A DNA stretch of 62,042 nt from JBGRQB01 sp041725875 (GTDB lineage: Bacteria; Bacteroidota; Ignavibacteria; Ignavibacteriales; Melioribacteraceae). The DNA is taken from assembly GCA_041725875.1 (NCBI GenBank), contig JBGRQB010000007.1, positions 1-62,042 on the forward strand, read 5' to 3'. Below, in pieces: positions 18,101 to 26,775 of this stretch. Position 1 is the stretch's first letter; every line of letters starts with the position of its first letter. The notes under the pieces are model-generated. The model ran no database searches. It was not told where the DNA came from and was given only the letters and a program-made list of their open reading frames with translations. The translations under genes and the position numbers were made by a program.

Positions 18101-19204
18101 ATGCAGATTAAAAAATACACGGCTCATACATTAAAAGAAGCAATGGAAAAAATGAAACTCGATCTTGGAGGAGAAGCCGTTGTTTTAAGTACAAAAGTTT
18201 TAAACAAGAATGCAAAAGAAAAATTGTTTGAAATTACAGCCGGAATTGAACACCAGCCTGAAAAAGAAGTAAGTGTAAAAAAAGAAGAAAAATATTTTAA
18301 AGAAAATAAACACGGTTTTACAAAGGAATTGGAAGATCTTTCAAAAAAGATTATTAAAGAAAGAGAAGAATTCAGAAAACGAACCGACACAGTTGACAGA
18401 ACAATTTCAGATGATCTTTCTCAGGATTTTGATGAAATTTTAGAAATTTTAACTGCCAGAGAAATTGATCTTAATAATGCCAGAAAAGTGATAGAACAGT
18501 TACATAAATATGAGAAATTTTTAAACAAAGAAAATCTTGATCAATATGTAATTTCAACTCTCGGAGCAATGATTCCAACAGAAGCTTTTGAGATTAATAA
18601 AAATTCCAGACCAAATATAATTTCTCTTGTTGGCCCAACCGGTGTTGGTAAAACAACCTGCATTGCCAAGCTTGCAGTAATTTCAAAAATTCTTCATAAT
18701 CTGGATATTGGACTTATTACAATTGATACCTACAGACTCGGAGCAATTGACCAGCTAAAAATATTTTCTGAAATCAGTAATATTGATTTTCTGGTTGCTT
18801 ACGATCCGGACGATTTAAGAAAATCTGTAGATAAGTTTAAAAAGAAAGATATAGTTTTTATAGATACAGTTGGCAGAAGTCAGAATAACACTGCGCTTTT
18901 GCAAGATATTAAAAAAATATTGAGTGTTGTTAATATTGATGAGACTTATCTTGTTTTAAATTCATCAACTGCCTCAAGAAATCTGATTGATATTGCTTCT
19001 AAGTTTGAAGTATTAAATTACGATGCCTTTATATTTACTAAGCTTGATGAAGCAGTCTCTTTTGGTTCCATATTTAATGTTGTAAATGCATTTAACAAAC
19101 CGATTAAATACTTAACTAACGGACAAGTAATCCCGGATGATATAATAGCCGCTGACTCTGAATTTATATCCAACTTGATATACACAGGAAAAATACACCA
19201 ATGA
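18101..19204 (+). CDS. flhF: FlhF, SRP-type GTPase for flagellar placement
   Basis: FlhF is a signal-recognition-particle-like GTPase that sets the flagellar site. The N-terminus (IKKYTAHTLKEAMEKMKLDLGGEAVVLST) is typical. The GTPase domain starts near residue 175: P-loop GPTGVGKTTCIAKLA, then DTYRLGAIDQL, IDTVGRSQNN and TKLDE. The 367 residues match the family. It overlaps flhG by 4 bases. FlhG stimulates its GTPase in known systems. Confidence 0.95.
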   Translation: MQIKKYTAHTLKEAMEKMKLDLGGEAVVLSTKVLNKNAKEKLFEITAGIEHQPEKEVSVKKEEKYFKENKHGFTKELEDLSKKIIKEREEFRKRTDTVDRTISDDLSQDFDEILEILTAREIDLNNARKVIEQLHKYEKFLNKENLDQYVISTLGAMIPTEAFEINKNSRPNIISLVGPTGVGKTTCIAKLAVISKILHNLDIGLITIDTYRLGAIDQLKIFSEISNIDFLVAYDPDDLRKSVDKFKKKDIVFIDTVGRSQNNTALLQDIKKILSVVNIDETYLVLNSSTASRNLIDIASKFEVLNYDAFIFTKLDEAVSFGSIFNVVNAFNKPIKYLTNGQVIPDDIIAADSEFISNLIYTGKIHQ

Positions 19205-20031
19205 TTGGTCAGGCTAAAAGACTTGCAGAGTTGAATAAACTGTATGGAATGCAGCCTGAAGTAAAAATGCATTGCCCGGTGATAAGTATTATTTCCGGTA
19301 AAGGTGGTACAGGTAAATCATTTTTTGCTCTTAATTCAGCATTAAATTTAGCAGAAAAAGACAAGAAAGTTTTGCTGATTGATCTGGATAAAAATTTATC
19401 AAATCTGCACATAATGTTAAACGAAATGCCGGAAGAGACAGTTTATCATGTGCTAATGAATAAAACTTTGGTTTCTGATGCCATTGTAAAATTAAAGCCT
19501 AACATAGATTGTTTATTTGGTGATTCCGGCAAATCGGATCACCCTGAATTAAACAGCAGAAATCTGGATTCTTTGTTCAAACAATTAAGTAATGTCTCAA
19601 ACCGATACGACTTTATCATAATTGATACAGCCTCTGGTGTTGGCGAAGAGTTGAAATATCTTATAAAAAAAAGTGAAACAATTGTAGTTGTTACCAATCC
19701 GGAACCAACTTCAATTATGGATTCTTATGTAGTTCTTAAAGAAATGCGCAATCTTAACTTTGATAAGCAGAAGTTTGTTGTAATAAATAAATCGCCCGAT
19801 GAAAAAACAGGCTTTGAAGCATTTCAGAATTTAAGAAAAGCAGTTAAACACTTTCTTGATGGAAATATTTCGATTTTAGGCGTTATTTCAAATAATTTGG
19901 AAATCAGTAAATCAATTATTAAACAAATTCCAATTATGCTGGAAAAAGGAAATATTGTTTTAAAATCTGAAATTGAAAAAATTGTGAATAATTTAATAAA
20001 AAATCACCAGGTGGTGAATAATAACCACTAG
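19201..20031 (+). CDS. flhG: FlhG, MinD-like ATPase regulating flagellar number
   Basis: This 276-residue ParA/MinD-family ATPase has a deviant Walker A motif (SGKGGTGKS, about residues 32-40), LLIDLDKNLSNLHIML and IIDTASG. FlhG limits flagellar number and partners FlhF. The N-terminus contains the short AKRLAELNKLY helix resembling the FlhF-activating DQAxxLR-type helix. The stop codon lies within the stem of the terminator at 19999-20043, so this is the last gene of the fliL operon. Confidence 0.94.
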   Translation: MIGQAKRLAELNKLYGMQPEVKMHCPVISIISGKGGTGKSFFALNSALNLAEKDKKVLLIDLDKNLSNLHIMLNEMPEETVYHVLMNKTLVSDAIVKLKPNIDCLFGDSGKSDHPELNSRNLDSLFKQLSNVSNRYDFIIIDTASGVGEELKYLIKKSETIVVVTNPEPTSIMDSYVVLKEMRNLNFDKQKFVVINKSPDEKTGFEAFQNLRKAVKHFLDGNISILGVISNNLEISKSIIKQIPIMLEKGNIVLKSEIEKIVNNLIKNHQVVNNNH

Positions 20032-20043
20032 GCTGATTTTTGT
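19999..20043 (+). terminator. Terminator spanning the flhG stop codon
   Basis: AAAAATCA (19999-20006) pairs with TGATTTTT (20034-20041). An inner stem GGTGGT/ACCACT (one G-T pair) caps it. The 3' arm ends in a T run. The stem covers the last codons of flhG. It marks the end of the fliL-flhG unit. Confidence 0.7.
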
Positions 20044-20084
20044 ATATACAGTAGATTTACCTGTAAGGTCAAAAAAAGATATTT

Positions 20085-20111
20085 TGGCTTTTTTTAGCCA
20101 GTTTTATTTTT
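20085..20111 (+). terminator. Second hairpin with T-rich tail
   Basis: TGGCT (20085-20089) pairs with AGCCA (20096-20100) around a six-T loop and is followed by GTTTTATTTTT. It could back up the flhG terminator. It lies just before the next gene's likely promoter. The stem is short, so confidence is limited. Confidence 0.45.
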
Positions 20112-20116
20112 GGTAC

Positions 20117-20124
20117 TATCTTTG
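20117..20124 (+). promoter_or_regulatory. Possible Bacteroidota-type -7 element (TATCTTTG)
   Basis: TATCTTTG matches the -7 consensus TAnnTTTG known from Bacteroidota primary sigma promoters. It lies 28 bases before the next ATG and after two hairpins, where a new promoter is expected for the fliA operon. No TTG at the usual -33 distance is seen. Whether this lineage uses this promoter type is unknown. Confidence 0.25.
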
Positions 20125-20151
20125 CTGAATATTAGCCAATGGAGTAAAATT

Positions 20152-20388
20152 ATGAATAAAATAGTATTTAGATTCGGACTTCTGATTTTTTTCATCTCCG
20201 TTATTATTTTTAGTCAAAACGGAATGAGTCTGACTGATGTTTTATTCAAATCCTTTATAGTGTTTTTTGTCGTGACGGTCATGTTCAGCATTCTTACAAT
20301 AGCTTTTATTAAGGCCATAAATAAAGCTTCTGAAGAGAGAGTCAAAAAAGTCAACGAAAACCTTATAGGAAACCAGGAACATGAATAA
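20152..20388 (+). CDS. Small two-helix membrane protein, unknown
   Basis: This is a 78-residue protein with two hydrophobic helices (about residues 5-21 and 30-53) and a charged C-terminal tail (KASEERVKKVNENLIGNQEHE). The ATG at 20152 is chosen because GGAG lies 7 bases upstream; an in-frame TTG at 20110 lies in the hairpin and promoter region and is less likely. It overlaps fliA by 8 bases, so it is translated with fliA. I do not recognise the family. Confidence 0.6.
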   Translation: MNKIVFRFGLLIFFISVIIFSQNGMSLTDVLFKSFIVFFVVTVMFSILTIAFIKAINKASEERVKKVNENLIGNQEHE

Positions 20389-21004
20389 TGCAACTCTTTG
20401 GGCACAGTACAAAGTAGCACCTAGTGCAGAGGTGAAGAAGCAAATTATGGTTAATTATACCAACCTAGTGCACTATGTTATTCACCATTCAAAGTTCATC
20501 AATCTTAACATTGTGGACGAGAGGGATTATTTCCAATTTGGGGTAGAAGGTTTAAGCGAGGCAATTGACAGATATGATCCGGATTATGGTACAAAATTCG
20601 AAACTTATGCCATTCAAAGAATTCGGGGAAAAATTATTGACGAATTGCGTAAACTGCAAATTAAACCCCGAAACTATAACCGGGAAGATGAAGTCGTTTA
20701 CAGGAATGTATCTCTTGATAATTCCTTTGATAATGACGAAGGTTATACTTTGAATGAAATTATTCCTTCCGGTGAAGTTCAGCCGGACGAAGTAGTACAA
20801 AAGACAGAGCAGAAACAACTGTTGGTCGAAACAATCAGAAATCTTGGGGAAAGAGACAGACTGATTATTACTCTATATTATTATGAAAATCTAAATTATA
20901 ATGAAATTGCAGAAATACTGAATATCACTATTTCCAGAGTTTCGCAAATTCATTCTAAAATTATTAAAGAACTAAAGTTAAAATTACAGAAAAATTATGA
21001 ATGA
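20381..21004 (+). CDS. fliA: FliA, flagellar sigma-28 factor
   Basis: This 207-residue FliA/WhiG-type sigma factor should direct RNA polymerase to late flagellar genes. Region 2 is at about residues 15-95 (YFQFGVEGLSEAIDRYDPDY then GTKFETYAIQRIRGKIIDELRK). Region 3 is reduced. Region 4 is at 145-205 (ERDRLIITLYYYENLNYNEIAEILNITISRVSQIHSKI). It is slightly shorter than the enterobacterial form. It overlaps both neighbours (8 bases each). Placement after flhF-flhG is common. No clear FlgM anti-sigma factor is identified here. Confidence 0.92.
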   Translation: MNNATLWAQYKVAPSAEVKKQIMVNYTNLVHYVIHHSKFINLNIVDERDYFQFGVEGLSEAIDRYDPDYGTKFETYAIQRIRGKIIDELRKLQIKPRNYNREDEVVYRNVSLDNSFDNDEGYTLNEIIPSGEVQPDEVVQKTEQKQLLVETIRNLGERDRLIITLYYYENLNYNEIAEILNITISRVSQIHSKIIKELKLKLQKNYE

Positions 21005-21878
21005 CTTTGACACAGGGAATAATTACAAATTGAAGAATAGAGCCGATCGTGTTCTTTCTTCAATTAGTAATTTACCAACTATTCCCTATGTGGTTTTTGA
21101 AGTAACAAAAGTGATTGATAACCCCTCCGCAAGCGCTGCCCAGCTTGCTAAAATTATTAATAAAGACCAGGGATTGGTTACAAAAATTCTTACCGTGGCC
21201 AACTCACCTCTTTATGGAATCCCGAGAAGGGTTTCTACCATTGATTTTGCCATTGTTATTCTTGGCTTTAATCATATTAAAAATATTGTGATAGCGTTAT
21301 CTATGATGGATGCTATGAAATCCGCTTCAGCCAAAAATTTTAATCAGAAACAATATTGGCGGCATTCTCTTGTTGTTGCAACAGCAGCAAAAAGATTGGC
21401 GGATGATCTTGGTTATCCTCATAGCGGCGAGGTATTTACAGCAGGATTACTGCATGATCTGGGAATACCTATAATTCATAAATATTTTAAAAAAGAATAC
21501 GACAATATAGTCAGATTTGCTGAGGATAATTCAGTTACATACAGAGAAGCAGAAGTAACAGAACTGGGTTTATCCCACGAAGAAATTGGCAAAATATTAA
21601 TGGAAAGATGGAATCTACCTGAAAACCTTTCCGAAGTAGTTGAATTTCACCATAATCTAAATTCATCGCCGCAACATAAAACTATTTGTGCTTTGGTACA
21701 TTTAGCTGATTTTATGACTCAGAAATTGCAAATAGGAGATTTTTTCTGGGATGAAGGAATTGAACTAAATCCTGATATAATTAAGATTTTGAATTTGGGA
21801 GATATGGAATATTTAGATAAATTAATGGTGAATTATAAATCTTTATTTGAAGAGCAGATTAACAACTTGGATTTCTAA
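20997..21878 (+). CDS. HDOD-domain protein 1
   Basis: This 293-residue protein is a single HDOD domain (residues about 18-285). It shows the pattern LPTIPYVVFEV, INKDQGLVTKILTVANSPLYG, VSTIDFAIVILGFNHIKNIVIALSM and GLLHDLGIPIIHKYF. HDOD proteins are HD-fold signalling proteins, usually without proven enzyme activity. It is a close paralogue of the next gene. It overlaps fliA by 8 bases. A regulatory link with flagellar expression is inferred from the operon only. Confidence 0.9.
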   Translation: MNDFDTGNNYKLKNRADRVLSSISNLPTIPYVVFEVTKVIDNPSASAAQLAKIINKDQGLVTKILTVANSPLYGIPRRVSTIDFAIVILGFNHIKNIVIALSMMDAMKSASAKNFNQKQYWRHSLVVATAAKRLADDLGYPHSGEVFTAGLLHDLGIPIIHKYFKKEYDNIVRFAEDNSVTYREAEVTELGLSHEEIGKILMERWNLPENLSEVVEFHHNLNSSPQHKTICALVHLADFMTQKLQIGDFFWDEGIELNPDIIKILNLGDMEYLDKLMVNYKSLFEEQINNLDF

Positions 21879-21892
21879 AATCGGGATTAGAT

Positions 21893-22765
21893 ATGGGTCA
21901 GACTTTACTTGACGATAAAGCGAAAAAAACACTCGCAGAACTGGAAAAAATTTATTCACTTCCTGCAATGTCAGGAGTTATGCTGGAAGTTTCAAAACTA
22001 CTTGATGATCCGTCAACGACTACATCAGATTTAAGTGAAATGATTGGAAAAGATCAGGGAATGTCTTCCAAGGTTTTAACAATCGCAAATTCTCCCTTAT
22101 ATGGCTTACCTAGAAAAGTTTCCACTATAGATTTTGCAATAATGATTATCGGGTTTCAGGATGTAAAAAATATTGTTGTTGCACTTTCAATGATAGAGGC
22201 TTTTAAAGATGAAGACAGCGGGAGTATGTCGCAGAAAGATTTCTGGCTTCATTCACTTTTATCAGGTAATGCCGCAAAAAGAATTTCTGAAGATCTTGGA
22301 TATAAATTTGGAGCAGAAGCATTTGTTGCAGGTTTATTGCACGATCTTGGAATTCCCGTTATACAGAAATATTTTCCAAAAGGATTTAAAGAAATAGAAA
22401 AACTTGTAAAAGATAGTGAGATTTCTTTTACTGAAGCACAGTTAGAAGTACTGGGATTAACCCACGAAAAAATTGGCTTCATTCTTGCAGAGAATTGGAA
22501 TCTTCCTGTTCAGCTTTGTGAAGTTATAAAGAATCATCACAATCCGCAGGAAGCTCTTGATAACGAAATAATTACTTCTATTGTTCATTTAGTTGATTAT
22601 ATGACCCAAAGATTCCAAATTGGAAACTTCTACTGGGATGATGAGATGGGAATTGAAGACAAAGTGTTGGATATTCTTAACTTTAAGGATGAAGAAGAAT
22701 TTATACAATTCATTGATGGTTATCAGGATTTATTCAGGCAAGAAATAGAAGTATTAAGGATATAA
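21893..22765 (+). CDS. HDOD-domain protein 2 (paralogue)
   Basis: This 290-residue HDOD protein shares long stretches with the upstream gene, such as SPLYGLPRKVSTIDFAIMI and AGLLHDLGIPVIQKYF. The pair clearly arose by tandem duplication. GLTHEKIG in the second part matches GLSHEEIG of paralogue 1. The stop overlaps the next start by one base. Separate roles of the two copies are unknown. Confidence 0.9.
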   Translation: MGQTLLDDKAKKTLAELEKIYSLPAMSGVMLEVSKLLDDPSTTTSDLSEMIGKDQGMSSKVLTIANSPLYGLPRKVSTIDFAIMIIGFQDVKNIVVALSMIEAFKDEDSGSMSQKDFWLHSLLSGNAAKRISEDLGYKFGAEAFVAGLLHDLGIPVIQKYFPKGFKEIEKLVKDSEISFTEAQLEVLGLTHEKIGFILAENWNLPVQLCEVIKNHHNPQEALDNEIITSIVHLVDYMTQRFQIGNFYWDDEMGIEDKVLDILNFKDEEEFIQFIDGYQDLFRQEIEVLRI

Positions 22766-24084
22766 TGAAACTACATAAAGAAGATACCAGCAAATACGAA
22801 CCGTTTTATAAGTTTGTCGAAAATGAAAAAGAAAACAACAACAGAAGTACAAATTTGCGGGTGGCTTCTTTTAATACATTGGTTAATGATAGCCAAAGTT
22901 CCGAAAAACACTCTCACCTCTTTTTTACTCTTATTAATTTCGAGAGAGAGATTAAAAGAGCAGATAACCCTTCCAAAGTAATTGAAGTTTTTGAAAGAGC
23001 TGTAAGAAGAATTATCCCTATAAAAGAAGCTGTAATAATGAATTTCAAAAACAGCGATCATTCATTGATTCCGGTTGCCGAAGTAAAAAATAAATTGATA
23101 GTTGAAAGACTTGATCATTATAATAAAGAAGGCGTTCTCTCACTCGCTTTTGACGGAAAAACGGCTGTTGTAATTCCAGAGCTGTCAACCTTAAATGGTG
23201 AAGGAGCAAAACTGAATTATATCCTTTATCCCATTTTTGATGATAATAACAAAAAAGGATTGTGTGCAATTCTTACTTCACTTTCGCACGAAAATTTTTC
23301 AGAAATTGATGAAGAGTTTATTGAAATTTTGTTAAGCAAAGCTGTTCAGAAACTTGATAAAACAAATTATAAATCAAAATTAAATACTGCAATTGAAGAG
23401 CTACAGGTTTATCAGGCAAAACTTTCTAACGATTTTCGTCTCTCGGCAATTGGAGAATTAACCGATGGTATTCTGGAAGATATAATGACTCCTTTACAAG
23501 TTATTATGAGCTATACAGATATGATTGATCAGGAATCTGAAAATAGCTATGAAGTAAAAAAAATAAAAACACAAATCACAAAGATAAATTCTACAATTGG
23601 TCGGCTGGTTAAGTTTATTAACCTGAACCAAAAAGACAATAAAATAAAACCGTGCAATATTAATGAAGTGATTAACGATTATTGTACACTGGTTAAATCA
23701 ACAATTGATAGTTTAAATCTTGAACTTGTTCAAGATTTTGAACAAGATATTCCGTCAATATTAAGTCATCCAAATTATATTTATCAGATTTTTACAAATA
23801 TTATTGGTCTGATAAAAAATAAAATCAACGGTGATGGCGGGATTATTATCCAGACTCGCTTTATTGATGACAACATTATTGTTAAGTTGATTTCCACTGC
23901 AAATTTGCAGCATTACGCCTCAAACATACCTACAAAAAAAACTGGCAAGACAATTGATCTAAATACACGTATAGTTGAAAACCTGATGAAGAAACATGAA
24001 GGGAAAGTTTCCATAGAAGCTTACTCTGAAGCAGGCTCAACTGTTAGCTTGTATTTTCCATTAATTCGTAAGATCAGAAAATGA
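22765..24084 (+). CDS. GAF plus degenerate histidine-kinase-like protein
   Basis: This 439-residue protein has a GAF-like N-terminal domain (about residues 45-205) and a kinase-like C-terminal part. The segment AIGELTDGILEDIMTPLQVI (about residues 228-247) aligns with the common H-box GELAxGIAHEINNPL, but Glu replaces the phospho-accepting His. In the ATPase-like part the N-box Asn is lost (QIFTNIIGLIKNKI). The DxGxG box reads STANLQH and the second Gly box reads KTIDLNT. It is therefore probably a non-catalytic relative that acts by binding or dimerisation. Context: fliA, two HDOD genes, unknown flagellar-operon genes. Confidence 0.8.
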   Translation: MKLHKEDTSKYEPFYKFVENEKENNNRSTNLRVASFNTLVNDSQSSEKHSHLFFTLINFEREIKRADNPSKVIEVFERAVRRIIPIKEAVIMNFKNSDHSLIPVAEVKNKLIVERLDHYNKEGVLSLAFDGKTAVVIPELSTLNGEGAKLNYILYPIFDDNNKKGLCAILTSLSHENFSEIDEEFIEILLSKAVQKLDKTNYKSKLNTAIEELQVYQAKLSNDFRLSAIGELTDGILEDIMTPLQVIMSYTDMIDQESENSYEVKKIKTQITKINSTIGRLVKFINLNQKDNKIKPCNINEVINDYCTLVKSTIDSLNLELVQDFEQDIPSILSHPNYIYQIFTNIIGLIKNKINGDGGIIIQTRFIDDNIIVKLISTANLQHYASNIPTKKTGKTIDLNTRIVENLMKKHEGKVSIEAYSEAGSTVSLYFPLIRKIRK

Positions 24085-24680
24085 AAAAAACTTTAATATT
24101 TCTTTTATTTTTTAGCTTTATCTCCATTACATACTCTCAAAACACTAACAACAACAATGTTGATTTACGTAAAGTTTTTCAACAAAAAGTTAATGAGATA
24201 AAACTAAAAAACGGCCAAAATTTAAAATCAAAAAGAGAGATTTTACAGAATCTTCCTTCAACTGCAAAGGTGGTTAAAAAATCGGCAAGTGTTCAAAATT
24301 CGCCAATTCATACTTCTTACAAAAAGGTGGTTAAAAAGAGCAATAGTTCAATAACCTCCACCGATCCGTTTTATCTTAAAGCATTTATTTTGTTTGAAGC
24401 ATCTTTGTTTGCAGCCATAGTTGTAATTTACAGAAGAAAAAAACTTGGGTTCAAAAAAGCTGTAAAGAAAGAATTGAAACAGAATATTGGTTTGTTAAGA
24501 AAAGAACAATTAAAAAGTGAATCAGGCAGCGAACTTGCAGGTGTGAGAAAATCTCTTACCCGAAAAAAAATCAAGCTTCAAAATGGTTCTTCTTCTATTA
24601 CAAGACTGGCAAAAAAGTTATCAATTGCTAAAGGAGAAGTTCATCTTGCAATTAAGCTTAATATGATTGCCGGTGAATAA
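24081..24680 (+). CDS. Exported/membrane protein with HTH-like tail, unknown
   Basis: This 199-residue protein has an N-terminal signal peptide or anchor (residues 1-19). A basic Ser-rich stretch follows, then a second hydrophobic helix at about 98-116 followed by RRKKLGFKK. The C-terminus (TRLAKKLSIAKGEVHLAIKL) resembles the helix-turn-helix-like end of small membrane proteins of flagellar clusters (SwrB/DUF2802/DUF6115 type: IAxxLGxxxGEVxLxLxL). That likeness is a weak inference. It is embedded between the kinase-like gene and flgF. Confidence 0.6.
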   Translation: MKKTLIFLLFFSFISITYSQNTNNNNVDLRKVFQQKVNEIKLKNGQNLKSKREILQNLPSTAKVVKKSASVQNSPIHTSYKKVVKKSNSSITSTDPFYLKAFILFEASLFAAIVVIYRRKKLGFKKAVKKELKQNIGLLRKEQLKSESGSELAGVRKSLTRKKIKLQNGSSSITRLAKKLSIAKGEVHLAIKLNMIAGE

Positions 24681-25849
24681 TGCTTACCAATATTAGCAAA
24701 ATACCACCACTTGTTAATAGTAATATCACATTAAAATTAACAGGGAATCTTTCAGCACTTCCTAAAGAGAACAGTCTTGTTTTTATGGAAGTAATTGAAA
24801 AAAAAGGTGATAATTTCAGAATTCTTATCAATGGAAAAGTTTTTCAGTCTAAGCTTCCTTTTAATGTTTCCGAAGGTGAACAACTATTTGCCAAGGTAGT
24901 TAGTAAACAACCATTCACCCTTGTTATAAATGATTTTGGAAAATCAACTGTTCCAAACCAAACGTTAATGGCAAATGTTTTATCCAGCTTTGATATTAAG
25001 GATACAGATTTAAACAGGAGTCTTATTGACAAAGTAATTTCATCCAAAAAAGTTTTGGGTAAAAGTAAATTCAAAAGAGTCCTTGAGTATATGGAAACAC
25101 AGGATCAGAAAATTGATGACCTGCAACTGAGTCTGCTAGTTCAGATTTTCTGGAGTTTTGAAAAAGAGAAAGAATATATAAGATCTGAAGAGTTAAGAAA
25201 ATTTCTGAAAATCTCTTTTGAAGATATTGCTGCTAATTTAAAAAGTATTGTTGTTGAGTTAAATCGTTTACACCCGACTGATTTAATAACTCAGGAATTA
25301 AACAATGTCTTTTTATATAAAATTCCTTTTGAAGAAAAACCAAATCAAGACAGAGACAAAAAAACGGTTGAACTGATTGACGGAATAAATTCAATTCAAC
25401 TGACAGGCTCTGTTATTAATCCTGACAGATTAAAAGAATTAAAGGAAAATCTTTTGCTGTATCTGATTCAGAAAAGTCTCTATAATTATTACAGCTTCTT
25501 TCCTGATTTTATGATTGTTCAAAAAGAAAACGATTTTGACTCGGTTATGTATTTCATTCAGCCAATTGCAAATACAATGGGAATCTTATCATTTGATGTG
25601 AATTTTTCATTGAAAATAAATTCTTCAAAAACCGGATTTGAAGGGGTTTTAACACACGATACAATTAAATTTAATATATATAATGATATGCGAGCTCCCG
25701 GTAAACTGTCTGCATTTTTAAAAAAATGGGAGAAAAAACTTGCAGAAGATTTGCAAGTTAAAGTTTATACATCTTTAAGAGATTCCAAGTTAAAAACAAA
25801 AGATGGAACAATTATTGGTGTAAACAAGAGTATTAATGTAAAAGCTTAA
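24680..25849 (+). CDS. Unknown flagellar-operon protein, possibly FliK-like
   Basis: This 389-residue protein has no membrane segment or signal peptide. The N-terminal part is beta-rich (VIEKKGDNFRILINGKVFQS, then FNVSEGEQLFAKVV). The middle is helical. The C-terminal part (residues about 280-385) has a pattern of beta strands plus helices (NTMGILSFDVNFSLKI, then GKLSAFLKKWEKKLAEDL) that recalls the FliK hook-length domain. Proteins of this shape lie upstream of rod genes in other flagellar loci, but I cannot confirm the family. It shares one base with the upstream stop codon. Confidence 0.55.
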   Translation: MLTNISKIPPLVNSNITLKLTGNLSALPKENSLVFMEVIEKKGDNFRILINGKVFQSKLPFNVSEGEQLFAKVVSKQPFTLVINDFGKSTVPNQTLMANVLSSFDIKDTDLNRSLIDKVISSKKVLGKSKFKRVLEYMETQDQKIDDLQLSLLVQIFWSFEKEKEYIRSEELRKFLKISFEDIAANLKSIVVELNRLHPTDLITQELNNVFLYKIPFEEKPNQDRDKKTVELIDGINSIQLTGSVINPDRLKELKENLLLYLIQKSLYNYYSFFPDFMIVQKENDFDSVMYFIQPIANTMGILSFDVNFSLKINSSKTGFEGVLTHDTIKFNIYNDMRAPGKLSAFLKKWEKKLAEDLQVKVYTSLRDSKLKTKDGTIIGVNKSINVKA

Positions 25850-25850
25850 A

Positions 25851-26057
25851 ATGCAAAGTGTTAATCAAAATATCGACAAACTGCTCAATCTGGCAAACAG
25901 AAGCGGAGTGATTTCAGGGGAGAATAAATTACTGAAATCAACTCTTTCAAAAATGTTTGCAAAAAGCACAATGCATAAGCAGGTTGAGAATGTAGTCTGC
26001 AAAATGATAGCCGAATTTGAAACAGTCAGCACAGAAAAGGAGATAAAAAATGGTTAA
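25851..26057 (+). CDS. Small helical protein upstream of flgF, unknown
   Basis: This 68-residue, mostly helical protein contains NIDKLLNLANRSGVISGENK and a single Cys. It starts one base after the previous stop and overlaps flgF by 8 bases, so the reading frame is fixed by gene packing. The size is compatible with a small chaperone or an anti-sigma factor such as FlgM, but no FlgM motif is recognised. Confidence 0.6.
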   Translation: MQSVNQNIDKLLNLANRSGVISGENKLLKSTLSKMFAKSTMHKQVENVVCKMIAEFETVSTEKEIKNG

Positions 26058-26757
26058 GGGAATTTACGATGCAGCAAGATCGATGATCTCCAGACAGAAA
26101 AATGTTGAAATCACAGCAAACAATTTGGCTAATATTAATACAACTGGCTTTAAACGTTCAATTCCTTTTTCAGAAATCATCTCAAGAGAAGATGGAATTA
26201 GCGAAGTTCAAATTACAGATTTCAGTGAAGGTGTTTTTACTGAAACAGGAAATACTCTTGATTTAGCTGTTTCTGAAAAAAGTTTTTTTATGGTTGAAAC
26301 CGAAAAAGGAATTGAATTAACCAACAACGGAAAATTCAAAATTTCAGATGACGGATATCTCATTAACGAAGATGGCTATTATGTTGTAACTGAAAAAGGA
26401 AGAGTAAACGTACTTGATTCAGTTGCCGAGGTAGACAGAAATTTGAAGATCAATAAAAATGGTGAGATACAGATTGGTGATACGGTGATAGATAAATTAT
26501 TGATTGCCAAAATTGAAGATCAAACCAAAATGATGAGATCTGATAAACAAAAGTTTTTAATTCCGGATGGAGGATACTCACTTGCTGCTACAGGAAGCTA
26601 TGAAGTATTTCAGGGATATGTTGAAGAATCAAATGTTAACCCGATTGTTGAAATGCAAAATTTAATTACGATAAATAAAGATTATGAAGCTGCTCAGAAA
26701 ATGGTGTCTTCATTAGACAATATAATGGGGAAAGCCCGCGAAGTCGGAAGACTATAA
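26050..26757 (+). CDS. flgF: FlgF, proximal rod protein
   Basis: This is a rod-family protein of 235 residues. The D0 pattern (VKGIYDAARSMISRQKNVEI, ANNLANINTTGFKR) is at the N-terminus and EESNVNPIVEMQNLITINK with the final helix at the C-terminus. The second rod/hook paralogue with 265 residues lies downstream, so this shorter copy is called flgF by order. AAAGGAGA serves as ribosome site within the preceding gene. Confidence 0.9.
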   Translation: MVKGIYDAARSMISRQKNVEITANNLANINTTGFKRSIPFSEIISREDGISEVQITDFSEGVFTETGNTLDLAVSEKSFFMVETEKGIELTNNGKFKISDDGYLINEDGYYVVTEKGRVNVLDSVAEVDRNLKINKNGEIQIGDTVIDKLLIAKIEDQTKMMRSDKQKFLIPDGGYSLAATGSYEVFQGYVEESNVNPIVEMQNLITINKDYEAAQKMVSSLDNIMGKAREVGRL

Positions 26758-26775
26758 TAGTAAGGAGAAGAATTT

